Source: an uncultured Acidobacteriota bacterium (GTDB taxonomy: Bacteria > Acidobacteriota > Blastocatellia > Pyrinomonadales > Pyrinomonadaceae). From it: 9,070 nt of DNA. Positions 6,683-9,070 of this stretch are shown here, piece after piece. The translations under genes and the position numbers were made by a program. Each line of letters begins with the position of its first letter. The first letter of the stretch is position 1. The notes under the pieces were generated by a model, which did no database searches, had not been told where the DNA came from, and saw only the letters and a program-made list of their open reading frames with translations. The DNA is taken from contig CADEFG010000155.1 in assembly GCA_902826505.1 (NCBI GenBank), positions 1-9,070 of the forward strand, written 5' to 3'.

Positions 6683-9070
6683 TTAAAAAGCATCGATCAG
6701 CGAACGAACTTTCAAATCACGGCGAAATTTGTCCGTGCTCATTTTTTGCGCGGTGCGAAATTCGATTTCGACCGGTTTGCCCGGAATCAGGTTGAAATAA
6801 TTATCCCCGAAAAATCCTTCCGTAAAGCCTGAAAGATACACGGATTTTGCTAAAGTATCGGTCGCCAGCGCGATTTTAAAACCGTTTGCCGTCGGCGCGA
6901 TTTCGGTTTTGATTGTAGGTCGAGAAACACTTAATTCTTTGAAGGGCTTAAAGAAATATTCGTTCTGCGAAACGGTTTTGCCGCCGAGCTTTAATTCGGC
7001 AAGCAGAAACGCGTTTTTACCGTCCGCGCCGCCGAGAAATTCGGCGACCTTTTGCGTAAAATAAGACTTTCCCTTGAGCGGTTCGATTGTTAAATCAAGC
7101 GTTTTAGAACTCAAAGTTTTGCCGCTCAAATCCACCAAAGATAAAACGATCTGCGCATTTTTTGTTTCGGGCGCATCGGAAACCACATAGATGTTTAAAG
7201 TTCCGTCGTCGTCCACGTGCGGCGAAATCAAGACGGGCGCATAGAATTTGCGCGTGTAATACATCAGCGCTTTCCAGCGTCCGAAATAATCCATGCCCGA
7301 CCACGACGCGACCTGCCAGCAATCGTTTGCCTGCCAGTAGAGCGAACCCATATTGCGCGGCATAATTCGCCGGAAATGTTCCGCGCCGATCTTGATTCCT
7401 TCCGCCTGCAAAACCTGGCTGACATACAAAAACGACTCGAAATCCTTCGGCTGATTGTATTCGCGGAGCATATATTCTTTGACCAGCTGATTGCCGCGCG
7501 GATGCCGCTGATGCGCGAGCATGATCGGCGTTTCGATTGATTTGCGATCCTCTTCGGTCGTGTAGGTTTTGACGGTTTCCAGCTCGGGAAACGACTGAAA
7601 ACCGTATTCGCTCATAAAACGCGGAAACTGTTTTTCGTATTCTTTATAAGGCTTTTCGGCGTGCCAGACTTGCCAGTAATGAACGTCGCCGATGCGCTGC
7701 GAATCGGAATCGTCCTGAAAATTCGAACTCGGGCTCGATTGCCAATACGGGCGCGAAGGATCGTATTCGTCCAGGACTTCCGGCAGAAGCCGCACGAAAA
7801 GTTTTAAGTAGTCGTCCCAGAGATGATTCGGCAGACGATCTTTCCAGCCCCAGTGCGCCCACGCCGTTTCGATCTCGTTGTTGCCGCACCAGAGCACGAT
7901 CGACGGATGATTTCTTAATCTTTTGACGTTATCGATCGCTTCGCGGCGCACGTTTTCGAGAAACGCTTTATCGCCCGGATACATCGAACACGCGAACATA
8001 AAGTCCTGCCAGACGAGAATTCCCATTTCGTCCGCCAGATCGTAATAATAATCGTCCTCGTAAATTCCGCCGCCCCACACGCGAAGCATATTCATATTCG
8101 CGTCTTTGAGCGATGTCAAAAGGTTTTTGTATTTTTCTCTGGTGATCCGCGTCGGAAAAATATCCGCCGGAATCCAGTTTGCGCCGCGCCCGAAAACCGG
8201 AATGCCGTTGATCACGAACTCAAAACTGATGCCGAATTGATCCGGCTTTTGCCTGAGTTCCAATGTCCGCAAACCCGTTCTTCGAGATTGCTCGTCAACC
8301 GATTTTTTATTGATGATAAGTTTTGCTCTAAAAGTGTACAGCGCTTGTTCGCCGAGCCCGATCGGAAACCAGAGTTTCGGATTTACCATTGCAAAATCGA
8401 GCGCGATTTTATTGACGCCGTTTGTTAGTTTGACTTGTTTTGTAATGACGATTTTTTTATCGTTCGTATTTTCGATTTCAATTGTTGCGTCAGCTGCCGA
8501 TGAAGCGACGACTTCGACAATTGCGCTCAGTTCTGCCGTTTCCTTTGATAATTTGTTTTGTTTGATCTGCAGATCTTCGATTCGCGCAGTGTCCCAAACG
8601 ACGAGATTGACGGGTTTCCAAACGCCGCTCGTGACAAATCGCGGTCCCCAATCCCAGCCGAATTGATACGGCGCTTTGCGCGTGTAAGGCGATGTTTTTT
8701 CGCCCTGATCGTTGACCGCCGGAAGCTCGTAATTGAGCAATTTCATACGCGGCAGAATTTCGTTGATCGGCGAGCGAAATTTGATCCGCAAAACGTTTGC
8801 GCCCTGTTTCAAAGCGTTTTTGACATCGACGCGCCACGTTCGGAACATATTGTCCGCCGTCAAAATTTCCTTGTCGTTCAGGAAAACATTGGCGTAAGTG
8901 TCGAGCCCCTGAAAAACGATCTCGAGATTTTGGCGTTTGAGCGTGGCGGCGGAAACATTAAACGTCGTCTGATATTCCCAATCGGTTTTGCCGATCCATT
9001 GCAAACGCTTTTCGTTGTCGCGGTAGAACGGGTCTTCGATTTTTTTATTGGCGAGCAGATCCGTGTGGAC
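6683..9070 (-). CDS. GH2 beta-mannosidase (N-terminus beyond right edge)
   Basis: Beta-mannosidase removes terminal beta-1,4-mannosyl residues from manno-oligosaccharides by a retaining mechanism. The frame is open to the right edge and shows 795 residues. Codons right of the in-frame TTG at 9004 still read family sequence (VHTDLLANKKIEDPFYRDNE), so that TTG is not the start. Full-length relatives are about 820-880 residues, so probably only a few dozen residues and any signal peptide are missing. Counting from the edge, the order is a sugar-binding jelly roll (about 1-165), an immunoglobulin-like domain (about 165-275), a TIM barrel (about 280-600) and C-terminal beta-sandwich domains. LWCGNNE contains the acid/base Glu399 (codon 7874-7876). 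FMSEYGFQS contains the nucleophile Glu488 (codon 7607-7609). YWQANDCWQVASWSGMDYFG (578-597) with RWKALMYY is also typical of beta-mannosidases rather than beta-galactosidases. It is the first operon gene seen; the promoter and any export signal lie outside. Confidence 0.95.
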   Translation of the reverse strand, partial: VHTDLLANKKIEDPFYRDNEKRLQWIGKTDWEYQTTFNVSAATLKRQNLEIVFQGLDTYANVFLNDKEILTADNMFRTWRVDVKNALKQGANVLRIKFRSPINEILPRMKLLNYELPAVNDQGEKTSPYTRKAPYQFGWDWGPRFVTSGVWKPVNLVVWDTARIEDLQIKQNKLSKETAELSAIVEVVASSAADATIEIENTNDKKIVITKQVKLTNGVNKIALDFAMVNPKLWFPIGLGEQALYTFRAKLIINKKSVDEQSRRTGLRTLELRQKPDQFGISFEFVINGIPVFGRGANWIPADIFPTRITREKYKNLLTSLKDANMNMLRVWGGGIYEDDYYYDLADEMGILVWQDFMFACSMYPGDKAFLENVRREAIDNVKRLRNHPSIVLWCGNNEIETAWAHWGWKDRLPNHLWDDYLKLFVRLLPEVLDEYDPSRPYWQSSPSSNFQDDSDSQRIGDVHYWQVWHAEKPYKEYEKQFPRFMSEYGFQSFPELETVKTYTTEEDRKSIETPIMLAHQRHPRGNQLVKEYMLREYNQPKDFESFLYVSQVLQAEGIKIGAEHFRRIMPRNMGSLYWQANDCWQVASWSGMDYFGRWKALMYYTRKFYAPVLISPHVDDDGTLNIYVVSDAPETKNAQIVLSLVDLSGKTLSSKTLDLTIEPLKGKSYFTQKVAEFLGGADGKNAFLLAELKLGGKTVSQNEYFFKPFKELSVSRPTIKTEIAPTANGFKIALATDTLAKSVYLSGFTEGFFGDNYFNLIPGKPVEIEFRTAQKMSTDKFRRDLKVRSLIDAF

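Noticed and set aside
9002..9004. TTG at 9004 as the start of the beta-mannosidase.
   Set aside because: The 22 codons to its right read conserved beta-mannosidase N-terminal sequence (HTDLLAN...DPFYRDNE), so the gene continues past the window edge.
1..9070. Frequent GATC/CGATC tetramers throughout the genes as a possible signal.
   Set aside because: They occur mainly inside codons in line with use of ATC and GCGATC-like pairs, at no regular spacing. I could not count them against expectation, so no claim is made.

Overview
The window holds the 3' end of a [NiFe]-hydrogenase maturation gene (hypE, + strand). Facing it on the minus strand is a five-gene carbohydrate-utilisation locus that fills the rest of the window. 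Read in the direction of transcription (right to left), the locus is: a GH2 beta-mannosidase (its N-terminus runs off the right edge), a sodium:solute symporter of the SSS/SLC5 family, an exported GH3 beta-glycosidase, a small cupin of the type II mannose-6-phosphate isomerase family, and a ROK-family transcriptional regulator. No RNA genes, insertion sequences, CRISPR arrays or broken genes were seen.

Organism: clearly a bacterium, probably Gram-negative. Base composition looks roughly balanced by eye and was not computed. Codon usage is uniform across all genes, with many GCG, CGC, GAA and ATC codons. Together with hydrogenase maturation beside plant-polymer catabolism, this would suit Acidobacteriota such as Blastocatellia, but that placement is only an impression and the sequence does not prove it.

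Layout: 2-592 is the C-terminal half of HypE, with its canonical PRIC end. hypE and the ROK gene (598-1794) converge with only 5 bp between their stop codons. Next comes a 235-bp AT-rich non-coding region (1795-2029). It holds a perfect 20-bp palindrome, two candidate promoters for the ROK gene and a GC-rich hairpin. From 2030 to the right edge the four structural genes are packed at 13, 4 and 22 bp spacing, which strongly suggests one polycistronic operon whose promoter lies off the right edge.

How the genes fit together (inference): the GH2 and GH3 enzymes would release mannose, and probably glucose or another sugar, from beta-manno- or glucomanno-oligosaccharides. The SSS symporter would import the monosaccharide with Na+. 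The cupin would convert mannose-6-phosphate to fructose-6-phosphate. The ROK protein would sense the sugar and regulate itself, and perhaps the operon, through the palindrome. A dedicated mannokinase, an endo-mannanase and a SusC/D pair are not visible. This looks like a compact SSS-type mannoside utilisation locus built from known families. I found no convincing evidence of an entirely new kind of system; the points most worth checking are the operator-like palindrome and the altered zinc motif of the ROK regulator.
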